From positions 62,001-126,000 of the forward strand of contig CAJUEW010000003.1 of assembly GCA_910585465.1 (NCBI GenBank): a stretch of DNA of 64,000 nucleotides, in the 5' to 3' direction. The position numbers were made by a program, and so were the translations under genes. Shown piece by piece: positions 9,118-16,951 of this stretch (its first letter is position 1; each line of letters opens with the position of its first letter). Source of the DNA: an uncultured Lachnospiraceae bacterium. GTDB lineage: Bacteria; Bacillota; Clostridia; Lachnospirales; Lachnospiraceae. The notes beneath the pieces are model-generated. The model made no database searches and was not told the origin of the DNA. It saw only the letters and a list, made by a program, of their open reading frames with translations.

Positions 9118-9825
9118 ATGCAGTTGTCGAAAAGAATGCGTCTGCTGGCTTCCAAAGTAACAGAAGGGAATCGGCTGGCAGATGTGGGAACAGATCATGG
9201 ATACATTCCGATTGCACTGATACTGGAAAAGAAGATTCCTTCAGCCATTGCGATGGATGTAAACCAGGGTCCCCTTGAACGGGCCAGAGCACATATCCAT
9301 ACCTACAGGCTGGATACATATATTGATGCCCGCCTGTCCGACGGCCTTCACGGGCTGAAGCCGGGAGAGGCGGATACAGTGCTGATTGCAGGCATGGGCG
9401 GAGCCCTGACTGTTCGGATTCTGAGGGAAGGAGCCCATTGTCTGGATACGATAAAGGAACTGATTCTTCAGCCCCAGTCAGAAATTTATCTGGTGAGAAA
9501 ATATATTTGCGGTCATGGCTTCTGCATTGTGGAAGAGGATATGGTAAAGGAGGATGGAAAATATTATTCCGTTATCAAAGCTGTTCACGGACAGACAGTT
9601 CCTTTGAATAGCGAGATGCTCTGCTATGGGGATATCCGTGTGCAGAGCTCACCGGAGATTCTGCTCGCCTATATCCAGGGAGAATATGAGAAATATAAAA
9701 GGATTTTGGAAGTTTTAAGGGAAAAGGGACAGGAAAATACAGCGCGGATGAAGGAGCTGACAGAGAAGAGTGAGGGACTTGCCCGCGTGCTTGGACAGCT
9801 TTTAAAGCTGAGAGCAATGATCTAA
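9118..9825 (+). CDS. trmK: tRNA (adenine22-N1)-methyltransferase TrmK
   Basis: 235 residues. The SAM-binding signature LADVGTDHGYIPI (residues ~20-32), the acidic end of strand 2 (AMDVNQGPL) and the catalytic-loop IAGMGG are typical of TrmK, which methylates N1 of A22 in tRNA-Ser and tRNA-Tyr of Gram-positives. The C-terminal part is a coiled coil (about 180-230) as in Bacillus TrmK. The gene sits 13 bases after rpoD and 24 before the Nif3-like gene, the usual order in Firmicutes. Confidence 0.9.
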   Translation: MQLSKRMRLLASKVTEGNRLADVGTDHGYIPIALILEKKIPSAIAMDVNQGPLERARAHIHTYRLDTYIDARLSDGLHGLKPGEADTVLIAGMGGALTVRILREGAHCLDTIKELILQPQSEIYLVRKYICGHGFCIVEEDMVKEDGKYYSVIKAVHGQTVPLNSEMLCYGDIRVQSSPEILLAYIQGEYEKYKRILEVLREKGQENTARMKELTEKSEGLARVLGQLLKLRAMI

Positions 9826-9849
9826 TTAAAAAAGAGGAGAGAAAACAGG

Positions 9850-10620
9850 ATGAGATGCAGTGAAATCTGTACGTTGCTGGAGCGGGAATATTCTCCGGAA
9901 TATGCCTGTGACTGGGATAATGTGGGTCTGCTTGCAGGCAGGCGGGACAAGGAGGTAAGGACGATCCTTCTGGCGCTGGATGCCACAGACGAAGTGGTCC
10001 GTATGGCGGTGGAGCAGAAGACGGACATGCTGATTACTCATCATCCGATGATTTTTTCGGCTATGAAACGGATAACAGATGAGGATATGAACGGCAGGCG
10101 GCTGATTGCACTGATTCAGAATGATATTTCTTATTATGCCATGCATACAAATTATGACGCGAGAGGAATGGCAGATCTGGCTGCGGGGCTTATAAATCTT
10201 CAGGAATGCACCGTTCTGGAGGAGATAAAGGACGGAGAAGGCATCGGCAGGGTTGGCGTGCTTCCGGAGTCTATGACTCTTGCAGAATGTGCCCGTTTGG
10301 TAAAAAAAGCATATGATATTCCAAACGTAAAAATTTTCGGAGCGCCGGAAACTGCTGTACATTCGGCGGCAATCTGTCCGGGCGCCGGGAAGAGTACACT
10401 GAAGGAAGTTCTGAAATTCGGCTGCGACGTATATATTACCGGAGATATTGACCATCATACAGGGATTGATGCGGTGGATCAGGGACTTTGTATTATTGAT
10501 GCGGGGCATTATGGAATTGAACATATATTTATGAAGGATGTAAAGGATTATCTGGAAAAGGTGCTGGTAGGAGTGCATATGGACTGTGTTCCGGCAAAGC
10601 ATCCTTTTATTGTGATATAA
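9850..10620 (+). CDS. Nif3-like dinuclear metal-centre protein
   Basis: 256 residues, the length of the short (single-domain) Nif3 form. Metal-binding motifs are visible: TDMLITHHPMIF, MHTNYD, and near the end GDIDHHTGIDA and DAGHYGIEH. Nif3/YqfO proteins form hexameric rings with a two-metal site; some have GTP cyclohydrolase-like or phosphatase activity in vitro, but the cellular role is unsettled. Placement after rpoD-trmK is a conserved Firmicutes pattern. Confidence 0.9.
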   Translation: MRCSEICTLLEREYSPEYACDWDNVGLLAGRRDKEVRTILLALDATDEVVRMAVEQKTDMLITHHPMIFSAMKRITDEDMNGRRLIALIQNDISYYAMHTNYDARGMADLAAGLINLQECTVLEEIKDGEGIGRVGVLPESMTLAECARLVKKAYDIPNVKIFGAPETAVHSAAICPGAGKSTLKEVLKFGCDVYITGDIDHHTGIDAVDQGLCIIDAGHYGIEHIFMKDVKDYLEKVLVGVHMDCVPAKHPFIVI

Positions 10621-10674
10621 ATTGTTACTTTATAAGGACGGCATGTTTTTAAGGGATAGGAAGGAGTATTCCAC

Positions 10675-12327
10675 ATGGGGAAGGCAGAAGTTGAGGGAAC
10701 TATAATTAAAATACAGGATGGGATGACTTATCTGGAGCTGGCAGAAAAATATCAGAAGAATTACTCACATGAGATCGTCCTTGTACTGGAAAACGGCAAA
10801 ATGAGAGAGCTGTTCCGGAAAGTAAAGAATGGGGCTAAAGTAGAGTTTCTGACCACAGGACAGTCAGACGGCTACAGAACATATAAGCGCAGCGCCACGC
10901 TTCTGCTTTTAAAGGCGGCCTTTGATGTGGCAGGAATGGAGGCTGCCAGCGGTATCAAGGTACATTTTTCCGTAAGCCATGGATACTATTGTACAAGCAG
11001 GCATGCGGTGCCGGATGATGCTTTTCTTCAGAAAGTACAGAAGCGTATGGAAGAGCTTGTGGGGCTGGCCCTTCCGATTAAAAAGGAAACGATTCCCGTG
11101 GACGAAGCAGTTGAATACTTTTCCAGCCATGGGATGACGGATAAGGCAAAGCTGTTCAAATTCCGCAGAAGCTCTACTGTGAACGTTTACAGCCTGGATG
11201 GCTTCCGGGATTATTTTTATGGCTATATGGTGCCGAATACCAGTTATTTAAAATATTTTAAGCTGGTTCCCTACGATGAAGGCTTTGTTCTGGAGTTTCC
11301 GCCTGCAAAGACACCGGAGGTATTCGGGCCGTTTTCTCCGGAGCATAAGCTTTTTATTGAATTAAAAAATTCCACAAGATGGAGTGAAGTACTTGAGATG
11401 GCCACGGTGGGTGCTTTGAATGAGCAGATTTCCAATGGAAATATAGGAAATATGATTCTGGCCCAGGAGGCTATTATGGAGAAGGAGCTGGGAAATATTG
11501 CAGCTCAGATAGCTTCTCAGCATGATAAAAAGCTGATTATGATTGCAGGCCCGTCCTCCTCCGGGAAAACGACCTTTTCCCATCGTTTATCTATTCAGCT
11601 TCTTGCCCATGGTCTGAGGCCTCATCCGATAGGGGTGGATAACTATTTTGTGGAGAGGGAGGATACCCCCAAAGACGAGGACGGGAATTATAATTTTGAA
11701 TGTCTGGGGGCTATGGACATTGAACTGTTTAACAGTCAGATGAAGGCTCTGCTGTGCGGAGAAGAGGTATCTATGCCTACCTTTAATTTCCTGACGGGGA
11801 AGAAGGAGTATAAGGGGAATACCTTGAAGCTTGGAGCGGATGATGTGCTGGTTATCGAGGGAATCCACTGTCTGAATGACGCTCTTTCTTATACATTGCC
11901 CAAGGAAAATAAGTTTAAGATTTATCTGAGCGCATTAACACAGCTTAATATTGATGAACATAACCGGATTCCCACCACAGACGGCAGGATGATCCGCCGG
12001 ATGGTAAGGGACGCGCGTACAAGAGGCGCCAGTGCCAAAAGAACTATTTCTATGTGGCCTTCGGTACGGCGGGGAGAGGATGAAAATATTTTCCCGTATC
12101 AGAAGGATGCAGATGTGATCTTTAATTCTGCTTTGATCTATGAGCTGTCTGTATTGAAACAGTATGCAGAACCATTGCTGTTCGGGATCCGTCAGGATGA
12201 GCCGGAATATCTGGAGGCCAAGCGGCTTTTAAAGTTTTTGAACTATTTCCAGGGTATTGACAGCAATATGGTGCCGAATAACTCTATTTTAAGAGAATTT
12301 ATAGGAGGAAGCTTTTTCCGTATATAG
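10675..12327 (+). CDS. nucleoside kinase with TGS/ThrRS-like N-terminus and uridine-kinase domain
   Basis: 550 residues. The first ~60 residues look like a TGS domain and ~60-280 like the threonyl-tRNA synthetase second domain (the HFSVSHGYYC stretch). From about residue 285 a phosphoribulokinase/uridine-kinase domain starts with a P-loop GPSSSGKTTFS, followed by GVDNYFVERED and VIEGIHCLND. This fused form is common in Clostridia and Thermotogae and is usually annotated as uridine kinase or nucleoside kinase. The substrate is not proven. It stands 54 bases after the Nif3-like gene and may be read with it. Confidence 0.88.
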   Translation: MGKAEVEGTIIKIQDGMTYLELAEKYQKNYSHEIVLVLENGKMRELFRKVKNGAKVEFLTTGQSDGYRTYKRSATLLLLKAAFDVAGMEAASGIKVHFSVSHGYYCTSRHAVPDDAFLQKVQKRMEELVGLALPIKKETIPVDEAVEYFSSHGMTDKAKLFKFRRSSTVNVYSLDGFRDYFYGYMVPNTSYLKYFKLVPYDEGFVLEFPPAKTPEVFGPFSPEHKLFIELKNSTRWSEVLEMATVGALNEQISNGNIGNMILAQEAIMEKELGNIAAQIASQHDKKLIMIAGPSSSGKTTFSHRLSIQLLAHGLRPHPIGVDNYFVEREDTPKDEDGNYNFECLGAMDIELFNSQMKALLCGEEVSMPTFNFLTGKKEYKGNTLKLGADDVLVIEGIHCLNDALSYTLPKENKFKIYLSALTQLNIDEHNRIPTTDGRMIRRMVRDARTRGASAKRTISMWPSVRRGEDENIFPYQKDADVIFNSALIYELSVLKQYAEPLLFGIRQDEPEYLEAKRLLKFLNYFQGIDSNMVPNNSILREFIGGSFFRI

Positions 12328-12353
12328 TATGGAGATGGAGTAATATAAATACA

Positions 12354-13019
12354 ATGATAAAGGATTTAGTCAAGCGAAGATACTTAATGCCGATAGCAGT
12401 ATGGTTTGTCTGCTATATGGCATTATTCGGATATCTGGAAATAAGGCCGCCCCGGGAGATACATCTGATCTCCTGCGGCCTGGACAGAATGATACCATAT
12501 GTACCGGTATTTATATATCCGTATTTAAGCTGGTTTCCCTATATTTTGATTTGTGCCTGTCTGGCAGTCCGGAATCTGGGAGATGAAGAATATAGAAAGG
12601 CAGTATTTTTGCTGACTGCCGGTATGAATGTTTTTCTTGTGATTTCCTATGTGTGGCCTACGGGCCTTGATTTACGGGAGGGAATAACCTACAATATGGA
12701 AACATTAAGCGGATGGCTTATGAGGCTTGTTCAAACCATAGATACGCCCACGAGCGTATTCCCCAGTATGCATGTCTATGTGACGATGACGCTTCAGTAT
12801 ACGCTGGAGCTGCAGCGGAGCAGGCTGCCTGGGTGGGGCATTTACACCGGCCGGATATTTGCGGCGGCTATTATTTTGTCCACCCTGTTTACAAGGCAGC
12901 ATTCGTTGGTGGACGTTGCAGGCGCTGCTGTAATGTTTGCCGCTTTAGCCGTCCTGAGCAATGTGATACATCCGGATTCTCTGAAATCCCTGAACGGCCT
13001 GGGTTTCCGCAAAATGTAA
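12354..13019 (+). CDS. PAP2 superfamily membrane phosphatase-like protein
   Basis: 221 residues with about six membrane helices. The PAP2 motifs are recognisable in shortened form: PSMH (about residue 137) and TRQHSLVDVAG (about 182-192) hold the His/Asp pair. The family dephosphorylates lipid phosphates such as undecaprenyl pyrophosphate or phosphatidate at the membrane. The first PAP2 motif (KxxxxxxRP) is not clear, as in the inositolphosphotransferase-like subgroup. The ribosome site is weak (GGAGATGGAG further upstream), so the exact start is uncertain. Confidence 0.75.
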   Translation: MIKDLVKRRYLMPIAVWFVCYMALFGYLEIRPPREIHLISCGLDRMIPYVPVFIYPYLSWFPYILICACLAVRNLGDEEYRKAVFLLTAGMNVFLVISYVWPTGLDLREGITYNMETLSGWLMRLVQTIDTPTSVFPSMHVYVTMTLQYTLELQRSRLPGWGIYTGRIFAAAIILSTLFTRQHSLVDVAGAAVMFAALAVLSNVIHPDSLKSLNGLGFRKM

Positions 13020-13026
13020 TCCCTGA

Positions 13027-13063
13027 GGATCAAAGGGGGTCTGTCAGAAGGACTCTTTGATCC
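13027..13063 (+). terminator. hairpin after the PAP2 gene
   Basis: GGATCAAAG (13027-13035) pairs with CTTTGATCC (13055-13063). The T tract is missing (ATGTGATAAAAAA follows), so this is a weak or Rho-type end, or a stabilising 3' hairpin. Confidence 0.45.
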
Positions 13064-13101
13064 ATGTGATAAAAAATGCGGAAGCTCGAGTGAAACAGTC
13101 G

Positions 13102-13130
13102 TGGACAAATGAAGAAAAGTAGGTTAGAAT
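13102..13130 (+). promoter_or_regulatory. promoter of rnpB
   Basis: TGGACA (13102-13107), 17-base spacer, TAGAAT (13125-13130). Transcription would begin near 13137, just at the predicted 5' end of the RNase P RNA. Confidence 0.7.
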
Positions 13131-13138
13131 AGGTAACA

Positions 13139-13479
13139 CAGTAAGTAAAACAGACAATCGCGGCTGATAATAATCAGGTGAGGAAAGTCCGGGCTTCACA
13201 GGGCAGGATGCCGGATAACGTCCGGTGGAGGTGACTCCAAGGCCAGTGCAACAGAAATAAACCGCCGGAGTTTTCTCCGGTAAGGGTGGAAAGGCAGTGT
13301 AAGAGACTACCGCCCGGCTGGTAACAGACGGGGCATATGTAAACCCCATCCGAAGCAAGACCAAGCAGAAGCATATGGTGGCCCGCCAGCTTCAGGTAGG
13401 TCGCTTGAGCGTACTGGCAACAGTACGTCTAGATAGATGATTGTCCAACGACATAACCCGGCTTACCGTTTTGCTTATT
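13139..13479 (+). ncRNA. rnpB: RNase P RNA (bacterial class A)
   Basis: The conserved blocks of bacterial RNase P RNA occur in the right order: GAGGAAAGTCCGGGCTTC (P4/CRI), GCCAGTGCAACAGAAA, GGGTGGAAAGGCAGTGTAAGA, AACCCCATCCGAAGCAAGACC, and AGATGATTGTCC followed by CATAACCCGGCTTAC (P4 partner/CRV). Helix P1 forms from GTAAGTAAAAC at 13141-13151 and GTTTTGCTTAT at 13468-13478 with G-U pairs. The A-type layout is typical of Lachnospiraceae. It is the ribozyme that trims pre-tRNA 5' ends. The exact ends are set by P1 and the promoter and are good to a few bases. Confidence 0.96.
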
Positions 13480-13484
13480 GCATG

Positions 13485-13532
13485 GCTGCCATGGACCGGA
13501 GCGTATATGCTTCAGAATATGGCAGCTTTTTT
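13485..13532 (+). terminator. intrinsic terminator of rnpB
   Basis: GCTGCCAT (13485-13492) pairs with ATGGCAGC (13519-13526), followed by TTTTTT. It sits 6 bases after the end of rnpB. Confidence 0.85.
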
Positions 13533-13574
13533 CAGGGCAGGCAACAGGAAATGGACAGATTAAAAAAACATTTC

Positions 13575-13603
13575 TTGACAAATGGCCCATAGAATGATAA
13601 TTT
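13575..13603 (+). promoter_or_regulatory. promoter of ptsG
   Basis: A perfect -35 box TTGACA (13575-13580) with a -10 box at GATAAT (13596-13601, 15-base spacer) or TAATTT (13598-13603, 17-base spacer). It drives a leader containing the antiterminator switch. Confidence 0.65.
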
Positions 13604-13618
13604 TTATATATGGTATAG

Positions 13619-13648
13619 TATGTAACTGGAAGGCAGGCATTAACTATG
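13619..13648 (+). promoter_or_regulatory. ribonucleic antiterminator (RAT) of the GlcT type
   Basis: The stretch TGTAACTG-GAAGG-CAGGCATTAACT (from 13621) follows the layout of the B. subtilis ptsG RAT (TGTTACTG...CAGGCATGA). Its 3' part overlaps the left arm of the following terminator, so binding by the antiterminator protein and terminator folding are mutually exclusive. The gene for a matching protein follows ptsG. Confidence 0.75.
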
Positions 13649-13688
13649 CATAAAACTCAGGGATGTTTATGCATATTAATGTCTTTTT
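13636..13688 (+). terminator. conditional terminator in the ptsG leader
   Basis: GGCATTAACTATGCATAAA (13636-13654) pairs almost fully with TTTATGCATATTAATGTC (13666-13683), followed by TTTTTCT. It lies between the promoter and the ptsG start and overlaps the RAT, so it should stop transcription when the antiterminator is inactive. Confidence 0.85.
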
Positions 13689-13770
13689 CTATGTGTAAAA
13701 TAAGTCTAGGGCGGGCATAGTAAGCTAAAAAATGTATGTATCAAACATCCGGAAAACAGGAGGAATTGTC

Positions 13771-15921
13771 ATGAAGGACAAGATTTTTGGTGTGCTGCAG
13801 CGAGTGGGAAGATCTTTTATGCTTCCAATCGCAATCCTGCCTGTGGCAGGTCTGTTACTTGGCGTGGGCGGTTCGTTTACGAATGAGACGATGCTGACCA
13901 CCTATGGTCTCATAGGGATTATGGGACCCGGAACAATGCTTAATGCAATCCTGCAGGTTATGAGCGCGGCAGGAGATATTGTATTTGCAAATCTTCCGAT
14001 TATTTTTGCTATGGGTGTTGCCATTGGTATGGCAAAGAAGGAAAAGGAAGTGGCGGCTTTGTCTGCTGCCATTGGTTTCTTTATTATGCATGCATCCATT
14101 GGGGCAATGATTACCAATCACGGCGGTGCGGACGCCATGCTTGAAGGTGCGACAGCCTCTGTTGTGGGCATTACTTCCCTGCAGATGGGTGTATTCGGAG
14201 GCATCATTGTGGGACTTGGCGTTGCGGCCCTGCACAATAGGTTTTACAAGATCGAACTGCCTCAGGTACTGTCTTTCTTTGGCGGAACCAGGTTTGTGCC
14301 GATTGTCAGCGGTCTTGCCTATACGGTGGTAGGTATTCTGATGTTCTTTATCTGGCCGGTAATCCAGCAGGGCATCTATGCCATCGGCGGGGTGGTACTG
14401 CAGTCCGGCTATGCGGGAACTTGGGTATATGGTCTGATGGAACGTGCGCTGATTCCCTTTGGACTGCACCATGTGTTTTATCTTCCGTTCTGGCAGACGG
14501 CTCTTGGCGGTACGATGGAGGTAGGCGGCCGTCTGGTAGAGGGCGCGCAGAATATTTTCTTTGCACAGCTTGCGGACCCGAGTGTGGAGCACTTTGCGGT
14601 ATCTGCCACCAGATTTATGACCGGTAAGTTTCCGCTTATGATTTTCGGTCTTCCGGGAGCAGCATTGGCTATGTATAAGGTGGCAAAGCCGGAGAAAAAA
14701 GAAGCAGCGGCGGGGCTTCTGCTTTCCGCAGCCCTGACCTCCATGCTGACCGGTATTACCGAGCCGCTGGAGTTTACCTTCCTGTTCGTGGCTCCGCTTC
14801 TGTATGCGGTTCACTGTGTATTTGCAGGGCTCGCGTATATGCTGATGCATGTATTCGGAGTCGGCGTGGGCATGACCTTTTCAGGAGGGCTTATCGACCT
14901 GTTCCTGTTCGGAATCCTGCAGGGCAATGCAAAGACAAGCTGGCTCTGGATTGTTGTTGTCGGCATCGGATATTTTATTGTATATTATTTCCTGTTTTCT
15001 TTCCTGATTGTTAAGATGGATCTGAAGACTCCGGGACGTGATGACAGCGAAGAGGTGAAGCTTTACAGAAGAAGCGATGTGGATGCCCGTAAAAAAGGCA
15101 CTGCAGGAGCACAGGAGGGTGCTCTGTCTGAGGAGGATGCGCTGTCGGCATCTATCTGCCGGGGGCTCGGCGGTAAGAAAAATATTTCTGATGTGGACTG
15201 CTGTGCTACGCGGCTTCGCTGTACGGTGCATAAATCAGAGCTGGTAGACGATGGACTGCTGAAATCCACCGGAGCATCCGGAGTCGTGCATAAAGGAAAC
15301 GGCGTACAGGTTATCTATGGACCCCGCGTTACGGTTATTAAGTCCAATCTGGAGGATTATCTGGAGACAGCCCCGGATGAAGAATATGTTCCGGCATCAG
15401 AAACAAAGGAAGAGACAGTATCGGCTGCGGAAGAAAAGCCGGCGGGAAAAGTGGTAAAGACGGATATTATCAGCAGTCCGGTAAACGGTGTGGCGGCAGA
15501 TTTATCCGAAGCGCCGGATGAGGCGTTTGCAGGCCGTATGATGGGAGACGGAGCGATTGTAACTCCGTCGGAGGCAATGGTATATGCGCCGGATGACGGA
15601 GAGGTCAGCTTTGTATTCGAGACAAAGCATGCCATTGGTTTCCAGACGGCATCCGGACTTGCTCTGCTGCTGCATATGGGGATTGATACGGTGAACCTGA
15701 ACGGACAGGGCTTTGATGTGCTGGTGAAGGACGGAGATCAGGTGAAGAAGGGCGATCCGCTGATGAAGCTGGATGTGGAATTTTTAAAGAGTCATGCGCC
15801 GTCTCTGGCATCTCCGGTGCTCTGCACAGAGCTTACGGAGAATCAGAAGATCCGCCTGCTGAAAAGCGGTAAAATTAAAGCAGGGGAAGCATTGTTTGCA
15901 GTAGATACTTACGAAGGATAA
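13771..15921 (+). CDS. ptsG: PTS glucose-type transporter EIICBA
   Basis: 716 residues from the ATG that follows CAGGAGG; an upstream in-frame start at 13732 would lie before that site. The order is EIIC (about 1-425, some ten membrane helices, with HHVFYLPFWQ and GITEPLEFTFLF), EIIB (about 455-540, phosphocysteine Cys478 in DCCATRLR) and EIIA (about 565-710, phosphohistidine His635 in LLLHMGIDTV). It imports and phosphorylates glucose or a related hexose using PEP. Control by RAT/terminator in the leader and a GlcT-like gene directly downstream point to glucose induction. PtsI is encoded at the other end of the window. Confidence 0.93.
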   Translation: MKDKIFGVLQRVGRSFMLPIAILPVAGLLLGVGGSFTNETMLTTYGLIGIMGPGTMLNAILQVMSAAGDIVFANLPIIFAMGVAIGMAKKEKEVAALSAAIGFFIMHASIGAMITNHGGADAMLEGATASVVGITSLQMGVFGGIIVGLGVAALHNRFYKIELPQVLSFFGGTRFVPIVSGLAYTVVGILMFFIWPVIQQGIYAIGGVVLQSGYAGTWVYGLMERALIPFGLHHVFYLPFWQTALGGTMEVGGRLVEGAQNIFFAQLADPSVEHFAVSATRFMTGKFPLMIFGLPGAALAMYKVAKPEKKEAAAGLLLSAALTSMLTGITEPLEFTFLFVAPLLYAVHCVFAGLAYMLMHVFGVGVGMTFSGGLIDLFLFGILQGNAKTSWLWIVVVGIGYFIVYYFLFSFLIVKMDLKTPGRDDSEEVKLYRRSDVDARKKGTAGAQEGALSEEDALSASICRGLGGKKNISDVDCCATRLRCTVHKSELVDDGLLKSTGASGVVHKGNGVQVIYGPRVTVIKSNLEDYLETAPDEEYVPASETKEETVSAAEEKPAGKVVKTDIISSPVNGVAADLSEAPDEAFAGRMMGDGAIVTPSEAMVYAPDDGEVSFVFETKHAIGFQTASGLALLLHMGIDTVNLNGQGFDVLVKDGDQVKKGDPLMKLDVEFLKSHAPSLASPVLCTELTENQKIRLLKSGKIKAGEALFAVDTYEG

Positions 15922-15948
15922 AGAACGCGTCTGAGGGGAAGAGGGAGT

Positions 15949-16779
15949 ATGTTCAGAGTTAAGAAGGCGTTGAACCACAACACATTGATTGCTATCGGCA
16001 TGGACGACAATCAGGAATATCTTTTGATAGGAAAAGGAATCGGCTTTGGAAAAAAGGTCAGCGAGCGGATAGAGGCTCCTGATGGATGCACCGTATATTC
16101 TCTTCATGAGTATACGGAGCGGGGGGCCGCCAGTGAGCTGATCAAAAGCATTGACCCGGTTTTTCTTGAGATCACGGAGCAGGTGTTAAAGGAAGCAGAA
16201 AAGATATTCGGAAAAATTGACTGGAGTATTCTCTTCCCCATGGCAGACCATATCGCTTTTGCGGTAAAGCGGATACAGAATCAGGAACAGATCAGTAATC
16301 CGCTGACAAGCGATATTCAGGCGCTGTTCCATATGGAATACAAGACGGCAGAATATATTCGTCCGATTCTGAAGGAACGACTTCAGGTAGAGATAGATGA
16401 GCATGAGATCGGATATATTGCACTGCATATTCATTCTGCCATTGAGGATGAAAACGTAGCGCTTTCCATGCAGATTGCCCGGACAGTCCGGGAATGTATC
16501 CAGCTTGTGGAGGAGCAGACCGGAGAGAGCATTGATGTGATGTCTCTATCCTATAACCGTCTGATGAATCATGTGCGTTATATGGCGGCCCGTGCCGTCA
16601 AGGGCGAAAAACTGAAGCTGGATATGAATGATTATATGTCCGCAAAGTTCCCGGATTCATTCCGGATGGCCTCCATCGTCTGTGATCATCTGGAGCATTA
16701 TCTGAAAAAGCCTCTGGACGAAGTGGAGATCGGATATCTTGCCATGCATATTCAGAGAGTTTCCGCAGAAAAAGATTAA
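15949..16779 (+). CDS. glcT: BglG/GlcT-type transcription antiterminator
   Basis: 276 residues. An N-terminal CAT RNA-binding domain (1-55; FRVKKALNHNTLIAI, GKGIGFGKK) is followed by two PTS regulation domains. PRD1 (about 70-170) has His in DHIAFA and HIHSA, and PRD2 (about 180-275) has NRLMNHVRYM and CDHLEHYL. Such proteins bind a RAT hairpin and prevent termination when not phosphorylated by the cognate EII. Placement 27 bases after ptsG, whose leader carries a RAT, makes PtsG both target and sensor. The reverse order (glcT before ptsG) is the one in B. subtilis. Confidence 0.92.
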   Translation: MFRVKKALNHNTLIAIGMDDNQEYLLIGKGIGFGKKVSERIEAPDGCTVYSLHEYTERGAASELIKSIDPVFLEITEQVLKEAEKIFGKIDWSILFPMADHIAFAVKRIQNQEQISNPLTSDIQALFHMEYKTAEYIRPILKERLQVEIDEHEIGYIALHIHSAIEDENVALSMQIARTVRECIQLVEEQTGESIDVMSLSYNRLMNHVRYMAARAVKGEKLKLDMNDYMSAKFPDSFRMASIVCDHLEHYLKKPLDEVEIGYLAMHIQRVSAEKD

Positions 16780-16796
16780 AGGAACATACAAAGGAG

Positions 16797-16821
16797 CGCC
16801 GGGAGAACCCGGCGTTTTTTT
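16797..16821 (+). terminator. intrinsic terminator of ptsG-glcT
   Basis: CGCCGGG (16797-16803), loop AGAA, CCCGGCG (16808-16814), then seven T. Confidence 0.92.
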
Positions 16822-16848
16822 GTCCTTTCGGTATTCCGTTTAAAAGGC

Positions 16849-16877
16849 TTGTAAAAGCCTGGGTAATCGTATATAAT
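16849..16877 (+). promoter_or_regulatory. promoter of gltX
   Basis: TTGTAA (16849-16854), 17-base spacer, TATAAT (16872-16877). No T-box features were seen in the short leader. Confidence 0.75.
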
Positions 16878-16951
16878 CAGAAAAGCAAATAAAAAGGACA
16901 GCGTATTTTGCGCTTTTTAGCCAGTCCGACAGAACGAGGAGACAATAAATT

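Noticed and set aside
13855..14850. 331-codon minus-strand frame opposite ptsG
   Set aside because: Composition (His, Asn, Arg repeats) is typical of an antisense frame to a membrane protein; ptsG has full family homology.
16822..16951. T-box riboswitch before gltX
   Set aside because: No T-box sequence (TGGNACCGCG) or long stem I; the leader after the promoter is only ~65 bases.
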